A stretch of 14,577 nucleotides of DNA from Candidatus Pacearchaeota archaeon (GCA_030699205.1 JAUYJY010000012.1:1-14577), one strand, 5' to 3'; shown: positions 7,842 to 12,996, numbered from the stretch's first letter. Translations and numbers: made by a program. The notes: generated by a model from the letters alone, not told the origin.

Positions 7842-8318
7842 TTAACCAAAATATCCCCTATAGCTCTTATTTTCCTTCTGAACTCCATTCCAATTTGATT
7901 CCATCATATCTATAAGTTTGTTCAAATCTTTTTTTGAATTATTCCAAGCTGTAAAAATCTTATTAATTTGTTCTGCCTCTTTGGTTTGTTTAGAATCAAT
8001 ATCCAACCTAAAAGCAGAAAGCTCAAGCCCGACAAAACTCTTCAAAACTTTATTCATTATACTTTTATTTTCCTCATTAATTTCTCTCAAAAAAACCATA
8101 AAGACAGGAGAATTTTGAGAAGGACTTATCATCATTTCCATAAGTCTGACATAATGCACCACCTTTTCCATCATCGCACCCCTAATTTCCTTAAGAATAT
8201 CTCCCGAAAAATTTTCAATCTTCCCTATCCCAAAATCACTATCAACCTCATCAAAACTAGGAAGATTATATTTCTTCTTCAAAACACCATATTTCTTCTT
8301 TATATCTTCTATTTCCAT
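7842..8318 (-). CDS. Conserved hypothetical helical protein
   Basis: A 158-residue, all-helical, soluble protein with no recognised catalytic motif. The N-terminal pattern KKYNLPSFDEVDSDFGI and a middle of long helices (IRGAMMEKVVHYVRLMEMMI; TKEAEQINKIFTAW) ending in RGYFG recall a small uncharacterised protein family that I associate with DPANN archaea ('LPSFxELxxxF' start). The function is unknown. It is expressed alone, away from the pheT operon, from a TATA-bearing promoter at 8347-8363 that shares 17 bases with the promoter of tRNA-Glu. Confidence 0.8.
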   Translation of the reverse strand: MEIEDIKKKYGVLKKKYNLPSFDEVDSDFGIGKIENFSGDILKEIRGAMMEKVVHYVRLMEMMISPSQNSPVFMVFLREINEENKSIMNKVLKSFVGLELSAFRLDIDSKQTKEAEQINKIFTAWNNSKKDLNKLIDMMESNWNGVQKENKSYRGYFG

Positions 8319-8346
8319 TTGCTAATTCAAGATGATGGAAAAAATG

Positions 8347-8363
8347 ATTTAAAAACCTATTTG
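8347..8363 (-). promoter_or_regulatory. BRE/TATA promoter of the helical hypothetical protein
   Basis: On the minus strand this reads CAAATAGG followed by TTTTTAAAT, i.e. a purine-rich BRE-like block and a TATA box, about 30 bases before the ATG at 8318. The identical 17 bases occur at 9440-9456, upstream of tRNA-Glu. Confidence 0.5.
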
Positions 8364-8466
8364 TTCATCAAAATTATATCTTGATTTAAAGTGATTAATT
8401 TTTAATAACTATGTAGAAAGAATACAAACCAAACTAAAATATTTCTTTACAAACCTTATACGCAAA

Positions 8467-8538
8467 GCCTCTGCCGGGATTTGAACCCGGGACCTCGACA
8501 TTACCAATGTCGCACTCTAACCACTGAGCTACAGAGGC
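8467..8538 (-). tRNA. tRNA-Thr (anticodon GGT)
   Basis: A complete 72-nt cloverleaf on the minus strand. The acceptor is GCCTCTG/CAGAGGC. The anticodon stem CGACA/TGTCG encloses loop TTGGTAA (anticodon GGT). The T arm is CCGGG-TTCAAAT-CCCGG. The following base gives discriminator U, as expected for archaeal tRNA-Thr. No intron; CCA is not encoded. A TATA-like CTTTTAAAGG lies about 29 bases upstream (minus, around 8562-8571). Confidence 0.95.
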
Positions 8539-8580
8539 ATCAATCACCATAGAAAAACTACCTTTAAAAGAATTATCATT

Positions 8581-8802
8581 TCAATCTGGAAGTATCCCAA
8601 AATCTTTTCCGGGAAGCCACTCGGTACCTACTACATATCCAGTAACTGTAACTCCCTTTTCAACAAGCTCTCCGAGCCAAACACTATAGCTCTCAAAAAA
8701 AACAGCTCGATTGTCTGAATTACTTAATGCAAGATTTCCATTACTAATAATAAGCAAGGCAGCTATTAAAAAAATCTTTAACAAAATTATAAATGTCTTC
8801 AT
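8581..8802 (-). CDS. Small secreted or membrane-anchored protein
   Basis: A 73-residue protein with a clear N-terminal hydrophobic segment (residues 3-22, FIILLKIFLIAALLIIS) that is a signal peptide or anchor, then about 50 residues predicted outside the cell. Its end, YSVWLGELVEKGVTVTGYVV then W and a Pro-Gly turn, resembles the end of the upstream neighbour (residues W-L then ITGNVVNVDW), so the two seem paralogous in their last third. The start lies 4 bases after the neighbour's stop, so they form one operon. Function unknown; a small envelope protein pair is inferred. Confidence 0.7.
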   Translation of the reverse strand: MKTFIILLKIFLIAALLIISNGNLALSNSDNRAVFFESYSVWLGELVEKGVTVTGYVVGTEWLPGKDFGILPD

Positions 8803-8806
8803 TTTA

Positions 8807-9109
8807 CTATCCTGTTAGGTTTGAAAAATTACCTGACCAATCAACATTAACTACATTCCCTGTAATTTTAGCAGTGTTAGACAAAAAACCCCAGAGCCAA
8901 GAGCCATAAAACTTTAAGCCAGAGGTAAATCCTTCAAAACTTTTTATATCTAATTCATTATGCGAAACAACTGAAAAAAACGTGAACAACAAGAAAATTA
9001 AAAGTACTGCAATTGAATAAGTCCAAACCCTCTCGTATCTCAAATTACTAAACTTAAAAAAGAAAAATACAGCAAACCCTACAATTATAATAAACACCCA
9101 ATTCACCAC
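8807..9109 (-). CDS. Small membrane protein with two transmembrane helices
   Basis: A 100-residue protein. Residues 2-19 and 30-47 are hydrophobic helices separated by a basic loop (NLRYERVW). The remaining 50 residues end in LSNTAKITGNVVNVDWSGN, related to the tail of the downstream protein at 8581-8802. It begins with GTG, preceded by a good Shine-Dalgarno GAGGT (complement of 9117-9121) seven bases away. That is unusual here, where most genes look leaderless, and it supports the GTG start. First gene of a two-gene operon. Function unknown. Confidence 0.7.
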   Translation of the reverse strand: MVNWVFIIIVGFAVFFFFKFSNLRYERVWTYSIAVLLIFLLFTFFSVVSHNELDIKSFEGFTSGLKFYGSWLWGFLSNTAKITGNVVNVDWSGNFSNLTG

Positions 9110-9175
9110 TTTATTTACCTCATAAAAATAAACCCTTCCCTGTATAAAAATCTTTCCATAAATTAATTGAAAAGT

Positions 9176-9217
9176 TAGGCAGAGAGCTAGGGTTAGGGGA
9201 TCGTAACTCTCTGCCTA
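9176..9217 (-). other. Long hairpin directly behind tRNA-Glu
   Basis: An 11-bp perfect stem (9176-9186 with 9207-9217; arms TAGGCAGAGAG and CTCTCTGCCTA) encloses a 20-nt loop. It starts at the base right after the tRNA-Glu discriminator. The stem is GC-rich in an AT-rich region. It could be a tRNA trailer structure, a 3'-end-forming signal or a separate small RNA. On the minus strand the loop carries a C-rich run (CCCCTAACCC). Confidence 0.6.
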
Positions 9218-9218
9218 T

Positions 9219-9411
9219 GCTCCTGCCGGGATTCGAACCCGGGTCCCCGCCGTTCTCCATCACCCCTTTTGAGGGCAATGAACATGAACATAGTCTGCCT
9301 TGAGAAGGCAGGAGATATAGTCTCACCGACATCACTCCGGACATAGCCATTTCATAATCATAAAATTACGATTCGAGAGGGCGGAATCCTTGACCACTAG
9401 ACTACAAGAGC
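9219..9411 (-). tRNA. tRNA-Glu (anticodon CTC) with a 121-nt intron
   Basis: The 5' exon is 9374-9411 and the 3' exon 9219-9252; joined they give a 72-nt tRNA. The acceptor is GCTCTTG/CAGGAGC (one G-U). The anticodon stem CCGCC/GGCGG encloses a loop starting CTCTCG, giving anticodon CTC. The T arm is CCGGG-TTCGAAT-CCCGG. The discriminator is A. The intron sits at the canonical position after base 37. A promoter with BRE and TATA lies at 9440-9456. Confidence 0.92.
9253..9373 (-). other. Archaeal tRNA intron with canonical bulge-helix-bulge
   Basis: A 121-nt intron. The splice motif can be drawn fully: exon stem CCGCC/GGCGG; a 4-bp central helix of CUCU (anticodon loop) with GGAG (intron 3' side); a 3-nt bulge CG|A at the 5' site and AA|C at the 3' site; then intron helix AUCGU/GUGAU. 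Cuts after the second base of each bulge give the exons listed. The intron also holds hairpins (arms GCCTT/AAGGC and CCCTTTTGAGGG). Long open frames across it are chance. Confidence 0.85.
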
Positions 9412-9439
9412 TTTGTAGCAATCAAAGAAGAAAATATCT

Positions 9440-9456
9440 ATTTAAAAACCTATTTG
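9440..9456 (-). promoter_or_regulatory. BRE/TATA promoter of tRNA-Glu
   Basis: On the minus strand this is CAAATAGG then TTTTTAAAT, about 30 bases before the tRNA 5' end. It is identical over 17 bases to the promoter at 8347-8363 of a protein gene, suggesting the local consensus for a strong BRE/TATA pair. Confidence 0.5.
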
Positions 9457-9479
9457 ATACCCCCCAATCTTCAAATCTG

Positions 9480-9559
9480 ATAGCCCTGCCCGGATTACTT
9501 CAATCTCACAAGAGTTGAAGTTGCCACGGAGCTTTGCTCTGTGAGCACGTTCGAATCCT
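9480..9559 (-). repeat. Partial duplication of the tRNA-Gln 3' end with two hairpins
   Basis: The 17 bases at 9480-9496 are identical to 9560-9576, the last part of tRNA-Gln (acceptor 3' strand and T-stem). Between them lie two hairpins: one near 9497-9521 (ACTTCAA/TTGAAGT arms, extended inside by CTC/GAG) and one near 9524-9543 (CAC.GAGC/GCTC.GTG arms around an AAA tip, one mismatch). It does not fold as a second tRNA. It may be the scar of an element integrated into the tRNA 3' end, or a slipped duplication. Confidence 0.6.
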
Positions 9560-9561
9560 AT

Positions 9562-9633
9562 AGCCCTGCCCGGATTCGAACCGGGGTCTGCGGGCCCAGA
9601 ACCCGCAATGCTTGACCGCTACACTACAGGGCT
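9562..9633 (-). tRNA. tRNA-Gln (anticodon CTG)
   Basis: A complete 72-nt cloverleaf on the minus strand. The acceptor is AGCCCTG/CAGGGCT. The anticodon stem GCGGG/CCCGC encloses loop TTCTGGG (anticodon CTG). The T arm is CCCGG-TTCGAAT-CCGGG. The discriminator is A. No intron, no encoded CCA. Its 3' 15 bases are repeated 80 bases further downstream (9480-9496). Confidence 0.92.
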
Positions 9634-9758
9634 ATGATAAATGCAATTTGAGTATTTCAAGCTAACAATCTAAAAAACCATAGTTTAAAAGAATTTGCCT
9701 AAAAACATATAAAATTATAAATATCCAATTAAATTTCAATTAACAATAAAGAGTTGAG

Positions 9759-10829
9759 ATGATTGAAAAAAAAGATGTGCAGGTTAGACTTTTAAAAGAG
9801 AAGAATAACGGCGACAAAGCAACAAAAGAAGAAATAAATAATTTGTTAAGAATTGTTTCTCCGGGAACACATTTCAGAAACGCCTTAGAAGGAATATTGC
9901 AGGCAAAAAAAGGCGCCCTGATAGTCGTAGAAACAAACAACATTCAGCAAATCATAGACGGAGGATTTAAAATAAATGCAAAATTCTCTCCACAAAAATT
10001 AATAGAACTCTCAAAAATGGATGGAGCAATTATATTATCAAAAGATATGAAAAGAATAAGTCACGCAAATGTTACATTATACCCTGACAAAAAAATTCAG
10101 ACAAATGAAACAGGCACAAGACACAAGGCAGCCGAAAGGACGGCAAAAATGATGAACAACTTAGTAGTTGCCGCATCAGAAAGAAAAGGAGAAATTACAA
10201 TCTATTTTAAAAATTATAAACACATCCTGAAGAATACCAATGAATTGTTAAGAAAAGTAAATGAGCAAATACAAATAATAGAAAAACAAAGAGAATTATT
10301 TGATAATAACATAACCCAATTAAATAAATTAGAAATAAGAAATTATTTAAATCTCAAACAAGCAACACAAACAATACAAAGAGGCAGGCTTATCGAAAAA
10401 ATAGCCCAAGACATGAAACCTCTTCTTGTTGAAATAGGAAATGAAGGAACTCTGATTAAAACCCGCCTCAAAGAATTGCTCTCAAATATAGAAAAGGAAA
10501 CAAATTTAATAATAAAAGATTATACAAAAATTGATTTAAAAAAATCCAGAATTTTAATAGATAGCCTTACTTATGATGAGCTGACAGATTCGGAAAACGT
10601 AATCAGTGCATTAGCTTATGAGAAAGATACAAAAATAGAAAGAATAAGGGGCTGGAGAATCCTGTCAAAGACATCATTAGAAGATCAGGATATAGCAATT
10701 TTAACAAAGGAGTTAGACAGCTTAGGAAAAACCCTGTATTCCAACGCAAATATTTATAAGAAAATTATAGGAGAAGAAAAAGCCAAAACTTTCAAAGAAG
10801 AAATAGAAAAAATAAAATTAAACTTCTAA
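9759..10829 (+). CDS. disA: Diadenylate cyclase, DisA-like (c-di-AMP synthase)
   Basis: A 356-residue protein with the full DisA architecture. The N-terminal DAC domain (about 20-150) shows SPGTHFRNALEGILQAKKGA, the catalytic DGA motif at 88-90 (SKMDGAI) and RHKAAER at 121-127 (the RHR-type ATP-binding motif). A helical coiled linker follows (about 150-275). The C-terminal region (about 275-356) contains RIRGWRILSK, equivalent to the 'RGYRxLxxIPRLP' of bacterial DisA, and a helix-hairpin-helix-like end. In that last hairpin the usual GIGxxxA has become IIGEEKA (337-343), so DNA contact may be weakened. It makes the second messenger c-di-AMP from two ATP; in bacteria DisA forms an octamer that scans DNA. 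It is monocistronic, with a TATA-like TTATAAATAT at about 9715-9724. Length equals bacterial DisA. Confidence 0.88.
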   Translation: MIEKKDVQVRLLKEKNNGDKATKEEINNLLRIVSPGTHFRNALEGILQAKKGALIVVETNNIQQIIDGGFKINAKFSPQKLIELSKMDGAIILSKDMKRISHANVTLYPDKKIQTNETGTRHKAAERTAKMMNNLVVAASERKGEITIYFKNYKHILKNTNELLRKVNEQIQIIEKQRELFDNNITQLNKLEIRNYLNLKQATQTIQRGRLIEKIAQDMKPLLVEIGNEGTLIKTRLKELLSNIEKETNLIIKDYTKIDLKKSRILIDSLTYDELTDSENVISALAYEKDTKIERIRGWRILSKTSLEDQDIAILTKELDSLGKTLYSNANIYKKIIGEEKAKTFKEEIEKIKLNF

Positions 10830-10964
10830 TTGCTTATCTTAAATATTCCATAAAACACAAAGAACTATAGATTCATATTCTTTAGCACACCAAAGAAAGC
10901 AATTGTCGAAGTTTTTTAGTATTCAGCGTTTATGATTATTCAATACGTTCGCCGTGTCCCGAAA

Positions 10965-10981
10965 ACTAAACTCCTAACATT
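10965..10981 (+). repeat. 17-bp direct repeat, left copy
   Basis: The 17 bases ACTAAACTCCTAACATT recur exactly at 12803-12819. The pair bounds the RAMA/toxin-antitoxin block (about 1.84 kb). Nothing else gene-like is seen in 10830-11021 apart from a 6-bp AAAGAA/TTCTTT hairpin near 10860. Confidence 0.6.
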
Positions 10982-11021
10982 ATTAACTTAAAGGTTAGTA
11001 ATCTCCTTAAAAAATAAAAAC

Positions 11022-11312
11022 TTAATTTTCAATATATTGTTTAACGTACTTATACCTTAAATCATTTATGCTTTTTAAAATTCCTTTTCTGGCAACACAC
11101 CAAAAAGTCCATCCGTTATTATTCATTTTCTTTAAGATTTTTGCACTAACGCTATGAATTGAACCTGCCTCTTTCTCATACAATATTGTTCCATCAGCTA
11201 AAACTTTCTCTTGATGGTTTCCAAACTTATCAAATAAATATTCCCCAATTTTGATAAAATCCTTATCAAATTCTTTAAGCGTTGTTTTGTATTCGTATAA
11301 ATCTATATCCAT
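11022..11312 (-). CDS. Small protein with a RAMA-like domain
   Basis: A 96-residue protein. Residues ~40-90 read like the RAMA domain (Restriction enzyme Adenine Methylase Associated): DGTILYE, then a Ser/Ala helix (HSVSAKILKK), then NNNGWTFWCVARKG, then INDLR. The NGWTFW core with the preceding DGT and the following L.xLR is the best match. The N-terminal 40 residues are helical and charged. RAMA domains are usually fused to methylases or nucleases and are thought to recognise modified DNA; here it stands alone. Repeat copy 3 starts 22 bases upstream of the ATG. Its end supplies ACTATAG, centred about 24 bases upstream, so a leaderless promoter may come from the repeat. Confidence 0.65.
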   Translation of the reverse strand: MDIDLYEYKTTLKEFDKDFIKIGEYLFDKFGNHQEKVLADGTILYEKEAGSIHSVSAKILKKMNNNGWTFWCVARKGILKSINDLRYKYVKQYIEN

Positions 11313-11333
11313 AATTATTTGTGCAAGTTGAAC

Positions 11334-11426
11334 TATAGTCTAAGACATTTATAATTGAAATGTATTTGTCTTAGACTATTAGCGGAAGAACAAAAAACTG
11401 TTCAAAATATTTTGTCTTCTGCTATA
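11334..11426 (+). repeat. Structured repeat, copy 3 (short form, 93 bp)
   Basis: Both ends are intact (TATAGTCTAAGACA and the closing GTCTTCTGCTATA). Hairpin I is complete and stem II is kept, but the two inner hairpins are missing: the sequence runs from AAAATAT straight into TTTGTC. The deleted part corresponds to 3132-3224 of copy 2, between two ATAT tetramers. The loop of hairpin I reads TTGAAATGT, identical to copy 4. The gap around it (11313-11549) also holds the toxin operator sites. Confidence 0.92.
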
Positions 11427-11478
11427 TTTAAAATAAGTCATAGTCAAATTAAACTTTGAGAGTCTTGCCTATGAGAGG

Positions 11479-11502
11479 TATATTACTATATATAATAATA
11501 TA
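11479..11502 (+). promoter_or_regulatory. Operator-like site 1 of the toxin-antitoxin operon
   Basis: A 24-bp imperfect palindrome beginning TATATTACTATATAT and ending AATAATATA. It matches site 2 (11527-11550) at 23 of 24 positions, and the two sites are 48 bases apart start to start. Paired palindromes upstream of a toxin gene are the usual layout for autorepression. Confidence 0.6.
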
Positions 11503-11512
11503 AAATTATGAA

Positions 11513-11528
11513 GCAATAGGTTTAAATA
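11513..11528 (+). promoter_or_regulatory. BRE/TATA promoter of the toxin-antitoxin operon
   Basis: GCAATAGG followed by TTTAAATA, centred about 25 bases before the ATG at 11550: a BRE-like block plus TATA box, predicting a leaderless transcript. It resembles the CAAATAGG-TTTTTAAAT promoters at 8347 and 9440. Confidence 0.6.
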
Positions 11529-11550
11529 TATTACTATATATGATAATATA
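11527..11550 (+). promoter_or_regulatory. Operator-like site 2, overlapping the TATA box and start codon
   Basis: The same 24-bp imperfect palindrome as site 1 with one change (TATATGATAATATA in its right part). It runs from the end of the TATA box to the A of the ATG, so a bound repressor would cover both initiation and, on a leaderless mRNA, the whole 5' end. Confidence 0.6.
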
Positions 11551-12140
11551 TGAACAAAAATGATAATAGCCAATCTTTTTGCTTTAGATGTTATCATCTT
11601 TGGAAAAAGAGGATAAAGTCAAGACCTTCAAAATATTGTCCAAGATGTAAAAGCCCCTACTGGAATAAACCAAGAAAAAAAGTGTCTAAAGAGTTTGTAT
11701 TAAAAATGAAAGAAATGATAGTTAAAATTCATAATACAATAATTAAACTCAGTGGTGGAGAGATGGGCATAAGGGACGATGGCGGAGTATACAATTCAAC
11801 ATATAAGTTACTCAACCATCAATACAAAAATCAAAGAAATCCAAAGAGCATAGGGGCTTTTGCCATAAATGAGTTTGCCAAAAGACATTATTTTATAGAT
11901 GGAAATAAAAGAACTGCGTATGCACTGGCAAAAATTTTTATGTTGATTAATGGTTGCCATTTACGAGTTCAATATAAGGAAGCCACACCTTTTATTTTAG
12001 AGATAGCTAAATACGAAAGCAAAACAACCTTTGAAGATATAAAAAAATGGTTTAATGGAAATTGTAGTTTAATAGACCAAAAAGATGTGGAAAACTATTT
12101 AAATAAAACTGCATTATATCTAATGTTAGGAGATGAATAA
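11550..12140 (+). CDS. Zinc-ribbon/Doc-type Fic-domain toxin
   Basis: A 196-residue fusion. Residues 11-42 are a zinc ribbon with C11, C14, C30, C33 and the block CPRCKSPYWNKPRK, common in archaeal DNA-binding modules. A Fic/Doc fold follows, with the active-site loop HYFIDGNKR at 113-121 (His113, Asp117, Asn119, Arg121). The DGNKR form, with Lys where classical Fic has Gly, is that of Doc (death-on-curing), which phosphorylates elongation factor Tu rather than AMPylating. The substrate here would be an archaeal translation factor or another protein; that is inference. The zinc ribbon may give the toxin its own DNA binding, e.g. to the two palindromes upstream. Leaderless start; the partner gene follows after two bases. 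Confidence 0.82.
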   Translation: MNKNDNSQSFCFRCYHLWKKRIKSRPSKYCPRCKSPYWNKPRKKVSKEFVLKMKEMIVKIHNTIIKLSGGEMGIRDDGGVYNSTYKLLNHQYKNQRNPKSIGAFAINEFAKRHYFIDGNKRTAYALAKIFMLINGCHLRVQYKEATPFILEIAKYESKTTFEDIKKWFNGNCSLIDQKDVENYLNKTALYLMLGDE

Positions 12141-12142
12141 AA

Positions 12143-12286
12143 ATGGTAAATAAATATAAACTTACTAAAAAAGTTGTCATTGAAATTTCTAAAAATGATA
12201 GAAAATTACTTGAGTTAGTAAAGGTTGCTAAAGAAATAGTATTAAAAGAAGATGAAATTTTGTTTAAGGAATTAGCAAAACACTAA
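12143..12286 (+). CDS. Candidate antitoxin of the Doc-type toxin
   Basis: A 47-residue ORF starting two bases after the toxin stop. It encodes a charged, mostly helical peptide (VVIEISKNDRKLLELVKVAK, then EIVLKEDEILFKELAKH). The short beta-like start followed by an acidic/basic helix is typical of small antitoxins, and Doc-type toxins nearly always have a small neighbour. The order is toxin first, the reverse of phd-doc. No Fic inhibitory motif (S/T)xxxE(G/N) is evident. Assignment rests on context and size. Confidence 0.6.
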   Translation: MVNKYKLTKKVVIEISKNDRKLLELVKVAKEIVLKEDEILFKELAKH

Positions 12287-12501
12287 TTGTACTTTTTCCT
12301 CTTTGAGCAGATGAGATTTTGCGGTTATCAAACTTGCAACTTCTCCAGCGACTTTCTTGTATTAAAAATATCGCCGTCTTTAATTTAAATCAATTTTATC
12401 TTTCCCCTTTTTCCACAACGCAATCAATGATTATTACAGGCGGGTGTCTTAAACCTATTCTCTTATTTTAACTAAAGTAAACCGCATAGGTCCTAGCCTA
12501 C

Positions 12502-12594
12502 TATAGTCTAAGACATTTATAATTGAAATGTATTTGTCTTAGACTATTAGCGGAAGAACAAAAAACTGTTCAAAATATTTTGTCTTCTGCTATA
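12502..12594 (+). repeat. Structured repeat, copy 4 (short form, 93 bp)
   Basis: Identical in layout to copy 3, with the same internal deletion and the same loop bases. It lies between the antitoxin gene and the fragmentary minus-strand ORF at 12590-12784, whose TAG stop lies in the element's right end. The 12287-12501 stretch before it holds no convincing gene. Confidence 0.92.
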
Positions 12595-12784
12595 CCTCTA
12601 TTACCATTTCGTAAAGTGTTTTCACAAAACCTTGGTAGAGGACATGGCGTCCTACACCCCTATGACTCCATATAGCTGAATGTAGAATTTCAACAGATGC
12701 TATAATAAATCTATTGGGTGTATTAAATGAAGTATCCTTTCTGGGATGATACTTAATTATTAGAAGATTATTTTTATTTACCAA
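12590..12784 (-). pseudogene. Possible truncated gene ending in repeat copy 4
   Basis: An open frame of 64 residues (TTG start) with protein-like composition: KYHPRKDTSFNTPNRFIIAS and SHRGVGRHVLYQGFVKTLYE. I do not recognise the family. The TAG stop is made by the terminal TATAG of the repeat, so the original reading frame may have been cut by its insertion. There is no good ATG and no clear promoter. No continuation of the frame is visible on the far side of the repeat. It may be chance. Confidence 0.3.
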
Positions 12785-12802
12785 CCTCTAAATTTAGAAT
12801 AC

Positions 12803-12819
12803 ACTAAACTCCTAACATT
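12803..12819 (+). repeat. 17-bp direct repeat, right copy
   Basis: An exact copy of 10965-10981. It ends where the L41e TATA box (TTTAAAAA) begins, 29 bases before the L41e ATG. Confidence 0.6.
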
Positions 12820-12847
12820 TAAAAACCCAAATTTCCAAGACATACCA

Positions 12848-12964
12848 ATGAAAAGATCATCAAGACGCTGGAAAAAGAAAAGACAAATGCGCTGGAAATG
12901 GCAAAGAAAAAGATTAAAGAAAGAGAAAAGAAAGAGAAGACTGCATAGAGAAAGAAGCAAATAA
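12848..12964 (+). CDS. rpl41e: Ribosomal protein L41e-like, with a 13-residue N-terminal extension
   Basis: A 38-residue, extremely basic peptide. The part from the internal ATG (12887) is 25 residues, MRWKWQRKR... to the RERSK end, the normal length and composition of eL41/L41e, a single arginine/lysine-rich helix of the ribosome. An upstream in-frame ATG at 12848 adds MKRSSRRWKKKRQ. The TATA box TTTAAAAA (about 12818-12825) lies 25 bases before 12848, so a leaderless start there is favoured; translation from 12887 is possible. A longer minus-strand frame over it is a shadow of the skewed base composition. The stop overlaps a 21-bp direct repeat. Confidence 0.72.
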   Translation: MKRSSRRWKKKRQMRWKWQRKRLKKEKRKRRLHRERSK

Positions 12965-12983
12965 TTTTAATCAGGATTTATAC
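12963..12983 (+). repeat. 21-bp direct repeat flanking the secreted-protein gene, copy A
   Basis: The 21 bases starting AATTTTAATCAGGATTTATA recur exactly at 13742-13762. This copy overlaps the L41e stop codon. Read on the minus strand it lies behind the gene at 12997-13698. Confidence 0.65.
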
Positions 12984-12996
12984 TCATTTCATAGAG

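Noticed and set aside
7968..8384. Plus-strand frames opposite the gene at 7842-8318
   Set aside because: Low-complexity F/I/K/H-rich products antisense to a protein with normal helical sequence and a promoter.
9120..9350. A 76-residue minus-strand frame across the tRNA-Glu region
   Set aside because: It reads through the tRNA-Glu 3' exon and intron; the bulge-helix-bulge explains the sequence.
9497..9559. A second, split tRNA behind tRNA-Gln
   Set aside because: Only the acceptor/T-stem strand is duplicated; no anticodon arm or matching 5' acceptor strand exists.
12287..12501. A possible gene remnant or C/D-box RNA
   Set aside because: Short frames are broken by stops and no paired C and D boxes are found.
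12778..12960. Minus-strand 60-residue frame
   Set aside because: An F/L/C-rich shadow of the purine-rich L41e gene on the other strand.
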